This document shows, in pieces, positions 8,355 to 17,210 of a DNA stretch of 35,940 bases. The number at the start of each line of letters is the position of its first letter. Position 1 is the stretch's first letter. Source of the stretch: Verrucomicrobiales bacterium (lineage in GTDB: Bacteria; Verrucomicrobiota; Verrucomicrobiia; Verrucomicrobiales; DEV007). A model generated the notes under the pieces. It searched no databases. It saw only the letters and a list, made by a program, of their open reading frames with translations, and was not told the DNA's origin. The stretch lies in assembly GCA_024638765.1 (NCBI GenBank), contig JAHEJT010000034.1:1-35940 (forward strand), given 5' to 3'. The translations under genes were made by a program, and so were the position numbers.

Positions 8355-8774
8355 CTACCCTCCCACCACACTCACCGCCAACTTCCGCGTGTGCGGCGCA
8401 GCGCGGTGCTCGAACAAATAAACCCCCTGCCACGTCCCCAGCTGCAGGTGGCCCTTGATCACCGGGATCACCTCGCTGGTCCGTGTCAAGGCCATGCGCA
8501 GGTGACTCGTCGTATCATCAGGCCCCTCGTAAGTATGGACGTAAAAAGGCAGATCCTCGGGGACCAGGTGCTCGAAAAACTGGTGCAAATCCTCCCGCGC
8601 CGACGGGTCTGCATTTTCGTAAATCACCAGGCTGCAACTGGTGTGCTGCACCATCACCGTCGCCGTCCCCGTCACAATCCCGCTGGCCTCGACCACTCCC
8701 GCGACCTCGGAAGTGACGTCATATGTTCCTTTCCCGCTGGTCCGAATCGAAAAGGTATCTCCGTACGCGCTCAT
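8355..8774 (-). CDS. YjbQ family protein (UPF0047, secondary thiamine-phosphate synthase type)
   Basis: A 139-residue single-domain protein of the YjbQ/UPF0047 family. The conserved blocks are GIVTGTATVMVQHTSCSLVI in the first half and the C-terminal LGTWQGVYLFEHRAAPHTRKL. The central stretch TYEGPDDTTSHLRMAL holds the conserved His and Asp residues. Some members rescue thiamine-phosphate synthase defects, but this is probably a side activity and the true role is unsettled. The length is normal and the ATG at 8774 abuts a heptanucleotide array. It ends about 90 bases from the aldo/keto reductase, converging with it. Confidence 0.87.
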   Translation of the reverse strand: MSAYGDTFSIRTSGKGTYDVTSEVAGVVEASGIVTGTATVMVQHTSCSLVIYENADPSAREDLHQFFEHLVPEDLPFYVHTYEGPDDTTSHLRMALTRTSEVIPVIKGHLQLGTWQGVYLFEHRAAPHTRKLAVSVVGG

Positions 8775-8800
8775 TCTAGATTCTGGATACTAGATACTCG
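8773..8800 (+). repeat. Heptanucleotide tandem array (ATTCTGG/ATACTAG type) x4
   Basis: Four 7-bp units: ATTCTAG, ATTCTGG, ATACTAG and ATACTCG. The array touches the YjbQ start codon. Its complement is related to the array at 8841-8870, so the two form an imperfect inverted pair. Confidence 0.75.
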
Positions 8801-8840
8801 TTTCCGGTTTGTCCTGACACCCCGCCACCACACATGACTC

Positions 8841-8870
8841 TGTATCCAGTATCCAGCATCCAATATCCAG
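8841..8870 (+). repeat. Heptanucleotide tandem array (GTATCCA type) x4
   Basis: Units TGTATCC, AGTATCC, AGCATCC and AATATCC, followed by AG. Read on the minus strand this is a GGATACT-type array, the same family as 8773-8800, which lies in the opposite orientation 40 bases away. A related fragment, ATCCAGCATCTAG, is found at 8939-8951, touching the end of the serine hydrolase gene. Confidence 0.75.
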
Positions 8871-8947
8871 ACTGCAACGCGCGAAGCGCGAGATCAAGCC
8901 CCTGGAAGTACTCTGCAGAGCCTGCCGCAGGCAGGATAATCCAGCAT

Positions 8948-10153
8948 CTAGTCCCCATAAACCGCCTCAATCATCCGAAGCGATTTCTCATTCGGCATCA
9001 CTCCGAGCTCCATCTGGTTCATCACATAAGCAAAGGCGATTCCATTTTCAGGATCCGCAAAGGCATGGCTCCCACCCGCACCGGGGTGCCCAAACGCCCG
9101 CAGGGATGGGCCCAATATTCGCCTCCGCTTGGTCCCTGCCGCATCCAGCGGATCCACCATGAAGCCCGCCGAAAACGCCGTCGGCATCAAGAGCACCCGG
9201 TCGTCCCCCTCGGCCAGCGTCTCCTCCATCCATGGCATCACGCGGGCCGGAATAACGCGATTTCCCTCCCAGACTCCGCCCGCCGCCAGCACCGCGTAAA
9301 ATTTCGCCAGGCCCGAGGCCGAACCCACGCCGCCCATCGCCGGATGTCCGTGCGCCCAGGAATCCGGGCGATTCATTTCCTGCACCGAATGCAATCCTCG
9401 CGGCGACTGAAACGCCCGCCGCGTGAAGCTGTCCGCGGTTCCCAATGCCTGGTAAAAAGCCCGCGCCTCGCCGCTGCTCTCCAGTTTTCCTTTGGCCGGA
9501 TGGAGAAGCGCCACCCGCGCAAACTCGCTTTCGGGCAATCCAATCCAGAACTGCAATCCCAAGGGCTTTGCGATTCGTTCCCGCCAGAACTCTCCCAGCG
9601 AGGCCGCGCCGCTCAAGCGGCGCACGATTTCTTCGACCAGCGTTCCGAAAATGCGCGGGTGGTACCCGTGACCCTCACCCGCACCCCAGTGCGGTCGCTG
9701 CCGTTCCACCGCGCGCACCACTGCGGCGTGATCGAACAAGGAGACCGGTTCATCGAGCGCGGCCAGTCCCGCGCGGTGCGAGAGGACCTCGCCAAACTGC
9801 ATCCCCGATTTCCCCGCCTGCCCGAATTCCGGCCAGACGGTTTCGATCGCAGTATTCAAGTCGTGTCCGGCTTCCTCAAGCGCCCACAGACAGCAGGCCG
9901 CTGCCGGTCCCTTGGTTGCGGACCACACAGCCGCCAATGTGTCCGCGTCCCATGGCACGCCGGCTTCGCGGTCTCGCAAACCGCCGTGCAGATGCAGAAC
10001 TTCTTCTCCCCCGCTCCAGACTGAAACCGCCGCGCCGATCTCACCGGCGGTCTCAAAATTTTCCTCGAAAACGCGAGTAATCTTTTCCAGCTGCGGCCCG
10101 GTGATTCGGCGCGATGCCGGAAGTGATGTGGATTCCTCTTTTTCCGGACTCAA
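8948..10153 (-). CDS. Serine hydrolase, class C beta-lactamase fold (EstB-like)
   Basis: A 401-residue protein with the penicillin-binding/beta-lactamase fold. The SxxK motif is Ser78-Ala-Thr-Lys81 (VWSATKG) and the second catalytic Tyr is in GEGHGYHPRIFGTLVEEIV. The C-terminal half has the FGHPGAGGSHAFADPENG segment usual for this group. No signal peptide is visible, so it is probably cytoplasmic, an esterase or peptidase rather than a resistance enzyme. The start is TTG at 10153. No ATG is available, and the TTG shares the four bases TTGA with the stop of the upstream TPR gene, which strongly supports it by translational coupling. Confidence 0.85.
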   Translation of the reverse strand: MSPEKEESTSLPASRRITGPQLEKITRVFEENFETAGEIGAAVSVWSGGEEVLHLHGGLRDREAGVPWDADTLAAVWSATKGPAAACCLWALEEAGHDLNTAIETVWPEFGQAGKSGMQFGEVLSHRAGLAALDEPVSLFDHAAVVRAVERQRPHWGAGEGHGYHPRIFGTLVEEIVRRLSGAASLGEFWRERIAKPLGLQFWIGLPESEFARVALLHPAKGKLESSGEARAFYQALGTADSFTRRAFQSPRGLHSVQEMNRPDSWAHGHPAMGGVGSASGLAKFYAVLAAGGVWEGNRVIPARVMPWMEETLAEGDDRVLLMPTAFSAGFMVDPLDAAGTKRRRILGPSLRAFGHPGAGGSHAFADPENGIAFAYVMNQMELGVMPNEKSLRMIEAVYGD

Positions 10154-10617
10154 AACGCGTGCCAGAGACTCTCAAGGTCCGGGTCTTTCCGGGCGACCTC
10201 CAGGAGTTTTTCATCCATCTCAAAGGACCGGCGCAAGAGCTCCTCAGCTTCCTCCAGTTTTCCGAGAGATACCTCGTAGCACCCGAGATTGTAGTAGTAG
10301 ACCGGCTCCTTTTTCAAAGACTTGGGCCCATTCAAGAGCAACTCCCGGGCTTTCTGTGTGTCTCCGAGTTCGTGGAGGCAATAGGCGGCGTGAATGTATC
10401 CCATGCAGCTGCCAGGTTCGCGAGCACAAAGCTTTTCGCTGATCTCGAGAGCCGGTTCCCACTGCTCTTCTTTGAGCGCCAACAGCAGCCGGATATAGAG
10501 GGCCGGCGTTTCGCTCTGTCGACCCGGGGCAATAGCATTCAGCTCTTCCCGCGCCTCATCCAGCATTCCCAGTTCGTAATACCCCTGGGCTGCTTCCAGT
10601 TGTTTGTTAAAAGACAT
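10150..10617 (-). CDS. Tetratricopeptide-repeat protein
   Basis: A 155-residue all-helical protein of TPR type, with no signal peptide. The helix pairs can be followed as AAQGYYELGMLDEAREEL, ALLLALKEEQWEPALEI-like, AAYCLHELGDTQKARELL and NLGCYEVSLGKLEEAEELLRRSFEMD, with Gly/Ala/Tyr at repeat positions. TPR proteins act as binding scaffolds, and the partner is not evident. I use the ATG at 10617; a GTG directly before it is possible. Its stop codon overlaps the TTG start of the serine hydrolase by four bases, so the two are almost certainly co-translated and may work together. Confidence 0.75.
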   Translation of the reverse strand: MSFNKQLEAAQGYYELGMLDEAREELNAIAPGRQSETPALYIRLLLALKEEQWEPALEISEKLCAREPGSCMGYIHAAYCLHELGDTQKARELLLNGPKSLKKEPVYYYNLGCYEVSLGKLEEAEELLRRSFEMDEKLLEVARKDPDLESLWHAF

Positions 10618-10653
10618 CACTCAACCAGACTTTGTCGCGATCTCTTTTCCCGC

Positions 10654-10681
10654 AAGAGACATGCCAGTCCTCCTGTCTCTT
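10654..10681. other. Hairpin between two minus-strand genes
   Basis: A perfect 8-bp inverted repeat (AAGAGACA and TGTCTCTT) with a 12-base loop sits between the unrecognised gene at 10715 and the TPR gene at 10617. No T-run follows on either strand, so a terminator role is uncertain. Confidence 0.4.
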
Positions 10682-10714
10682 GTAAAGAGCTCAATTTTCC
10701 TCCTCTTCTCTCCA

Positions 10715-11404
10715 TCACTGCTCCTGCCGTTTTCGCACGCAAGAGGCCGCCTCGGGGCGGACCGGTTCGCGCCGGGGTCGCGGCCCTCCCCCCGTCCTCA
10801 CGCCGGGGGCGCCGTTGGGGCGCGCCACGGGACCGTCATGCCCTTGCAGAGGGCGCACAGCGCCGGTATCCCCGTTCGCACCGTTCGCCAGAGGTAATCC
10901 GACATCTCCCCCGTAATTCAAATACACTCGGGCTTCGGGACTCAGCGCCTGACATTCGAAAGAACTATTCCCAAAAATGAGCGTTTCATTGGAGGTCCCT
11001 TCGGTTTGCAAGCGTACGTCGAGACTGTAGACGCGCCCGTCAAATTTTAGCGCACACTTCAATAGCACATTCGCGCGCACGCACCTTCCTGAACACACCC
11101 CGTGCCAGGATTCCGCGCGCGCACCGCGACAGACCAGCCCGCTGCTCAATTGCATCATCGGTCCCGCGCCCGCCACGGACGCGAAAAGATAATGAAGGGA
11201 GTCCCTCCCAACGATGCGAAGCTCCAGGTTCCGCTCTTTTCCGTTGGGCGGCGCCAGCGGTATCACCTCTTCGTAATGGGCCGGCCCGGAGAGATCGATC
11301 AGCGCGTCAAAGGGCCACGCGAAAGAAGGAATCTCACCCTCCCCGGGGCTGTGAGCACCGTACGCAGGAGGCTCACCTTCGGGGATGGGAAGACTCTGAG
11401 GCAT
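10715..11404 (-). CDS. Protein of unknown function with low-complexity tail
   Basis: A 229-residue frame that I do not recognise. Residues about 25-175 read like a folded, beta-rich domain (SFAWPFDALIDLSG, RNLELRIVGRDSLHYLF, ARVYLNYGG). Two close cysteines (CSGRC) lie near the middle. The last 55 residues are Gly/Pro/Arg-rich and start with an ANGANG repeat, resembling the spacer in the nrdA product. A good -35/-10 pair lies 34-61 bases before the start, which supports expression. No membrane segment or signal peptide is seen. The codon pattern is less clear in the tail, where the true end could differ. It could be a lineage-specific protein. Confidence 0.45.
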   Translation of the reverse strand: MPQSLPIPEGEPPAYGAHSPGEGEIPSFAWPFDALIDLSGPAHYEEVIPLAPPNGKERNLELRIVGRDSLHYLFASVAGAGPMMQLSSGLVCRGARAESWHGVCSGRCVRANVLLKCALKFDGRVYSLDVRLQTEGTSNETLIFGNSSFECQALSPEARVYLNYGGDVGLPLANGANGDTGAVRPLQGHDGPVARPNGAPGVRTGGGPRPRREPVRPEAASCVRKRQEQ

Positions 11405-11437
11405 TTAACTCAATTCAGTGATTATGAGAGTCTTAGT

Positions 11438-11465
11438 AAGATATTGTAATTATGGAATAAGTCAA
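11438..11465 (-). promoter_or_regulatory. Probable sigma70-type promoter
   Basis: On the minus strand TTGACT (11465-11460) and TATCTT (11443-11438) are separated by 16 bases in an unusually AT-rich patch. The start codon of the unknown-function gene lies 34 bases downstream at 11404. The -35 matches five of six consensus bases and the -10 four of six. Confidence 0.45.
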
Positions 11466-11510
11466 CGTTTTCCCCCGAGCCCTCCTTCCATTCCCGCCGC
11501 TGCCCGCTTC

Positions 11511-12398
11511 TCATTCTCCCCCCGAAAACCCCCGCTCCACCATCTCCGCCCGGATGCTCCCCACAAAAATCTCGGCACGAATCTCCAACGGCATCCGGAA
11601 GGCGTCATCGGAAATCCAAATCGTGGCCCTCTTGAATTTTTTGTACCGCTCCAAGCGGTTACCCTTGAGAATTTTTTCAATCCCCAGGTCCAGTTTGATC
11701 GCCGCAAATTTTCCCGCCTCAGTGCGATGCGGTTCTCTCTCCAAAACCCGGAACGTCACCAGGTAAGATGTATCGAAAGGATAGATGACGAGACTCATTT
11801 CATCTCCGGTCTCAAGCGGCTGGCTTCTGAGATAAAGAATTCCCGAAGTCAAATCGTGGATTCTCGGTGCCTTGAAGACGCGGCGCGACTCGTCCACTTC
11901 CCCGTCCTTCTTTTGCTCCACGCGCTTGAGGCAGACTGCCCTCCCCTTTTCAAACTCGACTTCGGTGCGGGTCCGGTCTTTCCGCTCTTCTTCCAAATAA
12001 AGAATTTCCCGGGGGACGAACGTGTCCACATCAATCAGCGAGTTATACTTGCAGTCGTAATGCCAAAAAATTCGCGCCAGGCCGGCGCTCTTGCCTTGCG
12101 CTTTCGCCGACACCAGCCGCAATTCCTGGCGCCCGGAATCACGGCTCTCAATTTCTATCTCCATCTCGCCGGCCTTGAGGACACCGTTCCAACTCAGCAC
12201 ATAAGAGGCCCGGCAACCGCGCTCCCACCGATACACCGCTTCGCGGTCAGGAGAGATACGGCCGTACCAATCCTCCTGGGGCGCCGGCGAGGCGGCCCGC
12301 GCCGGGGCAGCCGCCAGGAGGCACATCAGCCCCGCGCCCGTTCTCATCCGGGCCCATCGGCGAAACTTCTGCAGGGAAATTTCCATCGGAAAAACCAT
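11511..12398 (-). CDS. DUF3108 domain-containing protein, exported
   Basis: A 295-residue protein of the DUF3108 family, whose function is unknown. A positively charged start and hydrophobic stretch TGAGLMCLLAAAPARA (about 21-36) form a signal peptide, so the protein is probably periplasmic. The family core is visible: YVLSWNGVLKAGEMEI (first strand pair), WHYDCKYNSLIDVDTF, a central CLKRVEQKKDGEVDE segment, DLTSGILYLRSQPLETGDEM and the closing KRATIWISDDAFRMPLEIRAEIFVGSIRAEM. A second ATG four codons in is an alternative start. It follows glycogen phosphorylase by 77 bases on the same strand and could be cotranscribed with it, though a functional link is not obvious. Confidence 0.78.
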   Translation of the reverse strand: MVFPMEISLQKFRRWARMRTGAGLMCLLAAAPARAASPAPQEDWYGRISPDREAVYRWERGCRASYVLSWNGVLKAGEMEIEIESRDSGRQELRLVSAKAQGKSAGLARIFWHYDCKYNSLIDVDTFVPREILYLEEERKDRTRTEVEFEKGRAVCLKRVEQKKDGEVDESRRVFKAPRIHDLTSGILYLRSQPLETGDEMSLVIYPFDTSYLVTFRVLEREPHRTEAGKFAAIKLDLGIEKILKGNRLERYKKFKRATIWISDDAFRMPLEIRAEIFVGSIRAEMVERGFSGGE

Positions 12399-12475
12399 CT
12401 TCGCCCCGCCGAACCATGGCTTCCAGACGAAATCCCGCGCCGGGGATCATCCTTCCCAATCCCGGAAGCCCATCT

Positions 12476-14986
12476 TCACGCGTCAGCGCTTACGGGTGAG
12501 GGCTCCAAATTCCAAACCTCTTCCGCATACTCACGAATGGTCCGGTCGGAAGAAAACTTACCCATCCGCGCCGTATTTAAAATCGCCATCCGGGCCCAGC
12601 AATCCTGGTCCCGGTAAGCGCGGTCAACCTCGGCTTGGCTTGCCACGTAAGCTTCGTAATCGGCGAGCACCAGGAAAGGATCTCCCCAATCCAGGAGACT
12701 GTTACAAAGCGCACCCGCGCCGCCGTTGTCTTCCCCCGTAAAATAACCGGAAGCCAGCCAATCAATCACGGTCCGCAAGTCCTCGTTCCCATCGTAATAC
12801 TCCCACGGATTATATCCCTTGCTCCGCAGGTCCTCGACTTCCTCCACCGTTAGTCCAAAAATAAAAATGTTCTCCTCGCCGACTTCCGTCCGGATCTCGA
12901 CGTTAGCGCCGTCCAACGTGCCGATTGTCAACGCGCCGTTCAGCGCTAATTTCATATTCCCGGTCCCCGAGGCTTCTTTGCCCGCGGTGGAAATCTGTTC
13001 GGATACGTCGGCAGCGGGAATGATTTTCTCCGCGACGGATACGCCGTAATTCGGCAGAAAGGCCACCTTGAGTTTCCCGTTGATCCGCGAGTCGTTGTTG
13101 ATTTTTTGCCCCACAGAGTTAATCGCAAAAATAATATCCTTGGCCAAGGCGTATCCGGGCGCCGCTTTGGCCGCAAATATGAAGACTCGGGGCAGGACAT
13201 CCAAATCGGGATTTTTCAGGAGCTTCCGATACAACGAGAGGATATGGAGCAAGTTCAGGTGCTGCCTCTTGTACTCATGGAGACGCTTGATCTGGACATC
13301 GAAAATCGCCTTGGGATTCACCACCACGCCGCACTCCGCCTCGATAAGTTCCGCAAGTTTCATCTTGTTGCGGTGCTTGATCTCCATGAACTCTTTCCGG
13401 AACTCGATATCGTCCGCAAAAGGCTCCAACTGGGTGAGCTGATTCAAATCGCCGGGCCAATCGGGACCGATCCGATCCGTAATCAGTGCCGCCAACTCGG
13501 GGTTACAGCTCAAGAGCCAGCGGCGCGGCGTGATGCCGTTCGTCTTGTTGTTGAATCGTTCCGGATACAATTCGTTAAAACTGCGGAACAGTTTTTCCTT
13601 GATCAACTTGGTGTGCAAAGCCGCCACCCCGTTGGTGGAGTGACTCCCGATTACGGAGAGCCATCCCATCCGCAGCATCTGAGGAGAACCCTCCTCGAAG
13701 ATGGAAAGCTCACGCTTCTTCTCCACCTTGCCCGGCCACTTCACTTCGACGTGGTTTTCCAGGAAGTGTCGATTGATGTCATCCGCAATTTGGAGATGGC
13801 GCGGAAGGACTTTCTGAAAGAGCGGCACGCTCCAGCGCTCCAGCGCTTCCGGCAACAGGGTGTGATTGGTGTACCCGAAAATTTTCCGGCACATTTCCCA
13901 GGCGCGGCCCCAGCCCAGCCCGTGATCGTCCAGCAGAATTCGCATCAGTTCCAGTATCGCCAGGGAGGGATGCGTATCGTTGAGCTGGATGGCGGCTTTA
14001 TCCGCGAGCGTGTCCAACTCGTTATACCGCGCGTGCCGCCGGAGAATGTCCCGCACCGAGCAGGCCACGAAAAAATACTGCTGCACCAGGCGCAGCTCTT
14101 TGCCGCTCTCGGTGGAATCGTTGGGATAAAGCACCTTGGAAATGGTTTCCCCCTCGACCTTCTCGCGGACCGCTTCCACGTATCCGCCGTCGTTGAAGAC
14201 CGAGAAATTAAATTCCTCCGAAGCCCGCGACTCCCACAGCCGCAGGAAATTCACGGTGTCGCAGCCGTATCCCACGATCGGGATATCCCAGGGCACTCCG
14301 ACAATCTGCTTGGTATTGATCCAGACGTCTTTCCCCTCCCCCAGGTCGTTGAAGCGGCGCTCGACGTTGCCGTAAATGTTGACCTCCACCGTGTATTCCG
14401 GCCGCACGATCTGCCATGGATTTCCATAGCGCATCCAGACGTCAGGATGCTCCACTTGGTGGTTGTCCACAAACTCCTGTCGAAATAATCCGAACTCGTA
14501 GAGAATTCCGTATCCCACCGCCGGGTATTCCAGCGTCGCCAGCGAATCCAGAAAACACGCCGCCAGTCTCCCCAGGCCTCCGTTGCCCAGTCCCATGTCC
14601 GGTCCCTCGTTGCAAACCTGGTGAATATCCAGCCCCAGATCCGAGAGCGCCTGGCGCGCCGCATCGTAAACGCCGGTGTTGATCATGTTGTTGCGCAACA
14701 ACCGGCCCATCAAATACTCCAGCGAGAGATAGTAGAGCCGCCGCACGTTCTTCTTGCGATAAGATGCCTGGGTCCGGCCAAACCGCTCCAGCGCCACGTC
14801 TCTCACCGCCAGGCATGTCGCCAGCCACCAATCGCGGTCGGTCGCCGTGTGCGGCGCGTGCGCCAGGCTGTGCACCAGGTGATTGACGATCTTCTTCTTG
14901 AAGAACTCCACATCCTCCGGCTTGACTGCCGCGGAGGAAAACGCGGATTCGTCCTTGCGAGGTGCTTCTTCCAGTTCGCTACGCAT
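12476..14986 (-). CDS. glgP: Glycogen/alpha-glucan phosphorylase
   Basis: Phosphorolysis of alpha-1,4-glucan to glucose 1-phosphate in the cytoplasm, a key step of glycogen breakdown. The 836 residues match the full length of the family. The N-terminal domain has [18 protein letters not shown] and [17 protein letters not shown]. The pyridoxal-phosphate site is [15 protein letters not shown] with Lys679 as the Schiff-base lysine, and [10 protein letters not shown] follows. [12 protein letters not shown] is the conserved glucan/phosphate region. Nothing looks disrupted. It is divergent from the nucleotidyltransferase gene, with a 191-base spacer. With GlgE nearby on the other strand it indicates alpha-glucan turnover. 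Confidence 0.95.
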   Translation of the reverse strand: MRSELEEAPRKDESAFSSAAVKPEDVEFFKKKIVNHLVHSLAHAPHTATDRDWWLATCLAVRDVALERFGRTQASYRKKNVRRLYYLSLEYLMGRLLRNNMINTGVYDAARQALSDLGLDIHQVCNEGPDMGLGNGGLGRLAACFLDSLATLEYPAVGYGILYEFGLFRQEFVDNHQVEHPDVWMRYGNPWQIVRPEYTVEVNIYGNVERRFNDLGEGKDVWINTKQIVGVPWDIPIVGYGCDTVNFLRLWESRASEEFNFSVFNDGGYVEAVREKVEGETISKVLYPNDSTESGKELRLVQQYFFVACSVRDILRRHARYNELDTLADKAAIQLNDTHPSLAILELMRILLDDHGLGWGRAWEMCRKIFGYTNHTLLPEALERWSVPLFQKVLPRHLQIADDINRHFLENHVEVKWPGKVEKKRELSIFEEGSPQMLRMGWLSVIGSHSTNGVAALHTKLIKEKLFRSFNELYPERFNNKTNGITPRRWLLSCNPELAALITDRIGPDWPGDLNQLTQLEPFADDIEFRKEFMEIKHRNKMKLAELIEAECGVVVNPKAIFDVQIKRLHEYKRQHLNLLHILSLYRKLLKNPDLDVLPRVFIFAAKAAPGYALAKDIIFAINSVGQKINNDSRINGKLKVAFLPNYGVSVAEKIIPAADVSEQISTAGKEASGTGNMKLALNGALTIGTLDGANVEIRTEVGEENIFIFGLTVEEVEDLRSKGYNPWEYYDGNEDLRTVIDWLASGYFTGEDNGGAGALCNSLLDWGDPFLVLADYEAYVASQAEVDRAYRDQDCWARMAILNTARMGKFSSDRTIREYAEEVWNLEPSPVSADA

Positions 14987-15177
14987 TTCGGGTCGAAAAT
15001 TTCCGGGGGCCTGCCGGCACGGCGCGCGGCTTTCGTTATTATAGGAGAGAAACCATCCGGGATAAATCCCTTTTGTAAAGAAGGAAACGCCTGCCGCACT
15101 CTATCCCGCCCGTAGATATCGGGCCAGCCAAAGCATCAATTCTTGCAGCCTGTTGCCCCCGTTCCTAGGCTGTCGCC

Positions 15178-16122
15178 GTGCAAAAAGCATTCGTCCTCGG
15201 CGCCGGACTCGGCACCCGCCTGAAATCTCTCACCGACCGCATCCCCAAACCCCTCATCCCCGTATACCAGAAGCCGCTCATCTCTTACGCGTTTGATCAT
15301 CTCCTCGACGCCGGATTGCGGGAGTGCGTCGTCAATACCCATCATCACGCCCAGGCTTACGCGAAAACCTTTCCGGATAGTCGTTACCGCGGCGCTCCGC
15401 TCACTTTTCGTCACGAGCCCAACCTCCTCGAAACTGCCGGGGGAATCGCCAACATCCGGGACCTCGTCGGCGATGCGCCCTTCCTCGTCTACAACGGCGA
15501 TATCCTCACCGATCTCCCTCTAGCTCCCCTCCTCGCGGCGCACGCCCAGAGCGGCGATCTCATCACCCTGGCTCTCCGCTCCTCCGGTCCCGCCCTCCAC
15601 GTCGCCTTCGATCCCGGCGCCGCCAAGGTCGTCGATATCCGCAATCAACTCGAAACCGGCGCCCGCTGCGGCCATCAGTTCACCGGCATTTACGCGGTCC
15701 ACCCCGGATTCTTTGCATACCTCACCCCAGGAAAGAAGGAATCGGTGATTCCCATTTTTCTGAAATTAATCCGCGAACAGAGCGCCGTCGGCGGAGTCGT
15801 GATCGCCGAGGGCGCGTGGTCGGACCTCGGCGACCGGCGCGCTTATTTGCGCGCGGTGGCTGCGCTTTCGCATATCGATTTTCCCGCATACGGAAAACAA
15901 CCCGAACAATTGCGCCTCCATCCCGGCGCCCTCATCGACCCCACCGCCCGGGTGTGCCCGCAAACCAGTATCGGCGCCGGGGCCGTCGTGGAAGCGGATG
16001 CGCAGATTACAAACTCCATCCTCTGGCCCGGCGCCCGCGTCGCCACAGGATCCATTCTCGACCGTTGCATCGTCCGCGACGGTGCCCTAGCTTCGGGCAA
16101 GGCCACCGATGCCGACTTTTGA
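15178..16122 (+). CDS. Sugar-1-phosphate nucleotidyltransferase with left-handed beta-helix tail (MurU-like)
   Basis: A 314-residue nucleotidyltransferase that would join a sugar 1-phosphate to a nucleotide in the cytoplasm. The N-terminal Rossmann-type domain has the signature GAGLGTRL (8-15), a conserved Lys in RIPKPLIPV, and the metal-binding Asp108 in YNGDIL. From about residue 245 the sequence turns into a short hexapeptide-repeat region (LIDPTARVCPQTSIGAGAVV, then SILWPGARV). The 14-base overlap with an aminoglycoside-phosphotransferase-fold kinase resembles the murU/amgK pair, which makes UDP-N-acetylmuramate from recycled peptidoglycan. Mannose-1-phosphate guanylyltransferase is an alternative. 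The start is GTG at 15178, because no ATG precedes the signature. Confidence 0.82.
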   Translation: MQKAFVLGAGLGTRLKSLTDRIPKPLIPVYQKPLISYAFDHLLDAGLRECVVNTHHHAQAYAKTFPDSRYRGAPLTFRHEPNLLETAGGIANIRDLVGDAPFLVYNGDILTDLPLAPLLAAHAQSGDLITLALRSSGPALHVAFDPGAAKVVDIRNQLETGARCGHQFTGIYAVHPGFFAYLTPGKKESVIPIFLKLIREQSAVGGVVIAEGAWSDLGDRRAYLRAVAALSHIDFPAYGKQPEQLRLHPGALIDPTARVCPQTSIGAGAVVEADAQITNSILWPGARVATGSILDRCIVRDGALASGKATDADF

Positions 16123-17140
16123 TCCCGACAGCCTTTCGGAACGAACCCGGGCGCGCTTCCCGGATTTCGCCGGCGCCCGAATCGAGGTCCATCCCCTCGA
16201 CCAGGACGGCTCGGATCGCTCTTACTATCGCCTCGAGATCGGACCATCCTCCACCAAGCACCCCGAGCTCGCGTCCCTCCTGGTGATGCGCTTCGGAACC
16301 GAGCGGACAGAGAATTTCTCTTTTGTGCCCCTCACCGGATTTCTCCATTCCCTGGGAGTCGCCTGCCCCGAAATCTATGCTTACGACGAAACCGAACACC
16401 TCGTCTGGCTCCAGGACCTGGGAAACCGACTGCTCTCAGAGGCGCCGCGCGAGCCCTGGAGCGAAGGCCCGCAATCGCTTTACCAATCGGCGCTCCGCGA
16501 AGCAGTCCGACTCCACCAAGTCACGGAGGAATCTTTCGCCAGGAATCTCGCGGCTCCGCGTGAAGTCCTCCAACCCCCCTTCGACGAGAAACTCTACTGC
16601 TGGGAACAGGATTACTTTTTCGAAAATTTTGTGGCCCACTTCAGCGACGTCGATGACACGACGGCTGCAAGGATCCGCTCACACCCCGGGCTCTCCTCGC
16701 TGACCAACGAACTCGCCTCGGTTCCCCGCAGCCTCGTGCACCGCGATTTTCAATCTCGCAACATCATGCTGGTCGGCGAAGGAACTTACCTCATCGATTA
16801 CCAGGGAATGCGTTTCGGCCTTCCCGAATACGATCTCGCTTCCCTGCTCTACGATCCCTACGTCGACTTCACGGATGCCCGGCGCGAGCAACTGTTCAAA
16901 TATTACCAGGATTTGATCCATGGCGCGCCCTCGCTGGAGGTTACCAGGGATCGGTTCCTGAAGTGCGCGGCCTCACGTCTTATGCAGGCCCTCGGCGCCT
17001 ACGGATTTCTCGGGCTCAAAAAGGGGAAACGGCACTTCCTTGATTCCATTCCCCGCGCCGTCGCCAATCTCCAAGCGGTCCTCGCGCAACTCCCCGAACT
17101 GGAGGCACTGGCGCCCCTCCTCAAAACCAAAGACGCTTGA
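16109..17140 (+). CDS. Aminoglycoside-phosphotransferase-fold sugar kinase (AmgK-like)
   Basis: A 343-residue kinase of the APH/choline kinase fold. The catalytic loop is HRDFQSRN with Asp213, and the metal-binding motif is IDYQG with Asp230. Both agree with the family of N-acetylmuramate/N-acetylglucosamine anomeric kinases (AmgK), where the Mg site also reads ID[FY]Q. LEYDLASLLYDPYVDF-type sequence follows. It begins inside the last 14 bases of the nucleotidyltransferase gene, so the two are translated together. In Pseudomonas the two activities phosphorylate recycled MurNAc and convert it to UDP-MurNAc. That role is inferred here from pairing and motifs. No antibiotic-resistance function is suggested by context. 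Confidence 0.78.
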   Translation: MPTFDPDSLSERTRARFPDFAGARIEVHPLDQDGSDRSYYRLEIGPSSTKHPELASLLVMRFGTERTENFSFVPLTGFLHSLGVACPEIYAYDETEHLVWLQDLGNRLLSEAPREPWSEGPQSLYQSALREAVRLHQVTEESFARNLAAPREVLQPPFDEKLYCWEQDYFFENFVAHFSDVDDTTAARIRSHPGLSSLTNELASVPRSLVHRDFQSRNIMLVGEGTYLIDYQGMRFGLPEYDLASLLYDPYVDFTDARREQLFKYYQDLIHGAPSLEVTRDRFLKCAASRLMQALGAYGFLGLKKGKRHFLDSIPRAVANLQAVLAQLPELEALAPLLKTKDA

Positions 17141-17210
17141 GCAACGGCGGGCTGGCGGGAAGACCCTGCCGCTCTCCTCCCTAACAATCGGCAGAGCTTC
17201 GCTCCCCGGC

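Noticed and set aside
7080-8870. CRISPR array as an explanation for the short tandem repeats
   Set aside because: Units are only 7 bp and contiguous, with no spacers, and no cas genes lie in the window.
8834-10024. 396-residue plus-strand frame opposite the serine hydrolase
   Set aside because: The hydrolase on the minus strand has its catalytic motifs and a coupled start, and the plus-strand frame begins inside a heptanucleotide array.
13106-14488. 460-residue plus-strand frame opposite glycogen phosphorylase
   Set aside because: Glycogen phosphorylase is complete on the other strand. The frame shows no domain.
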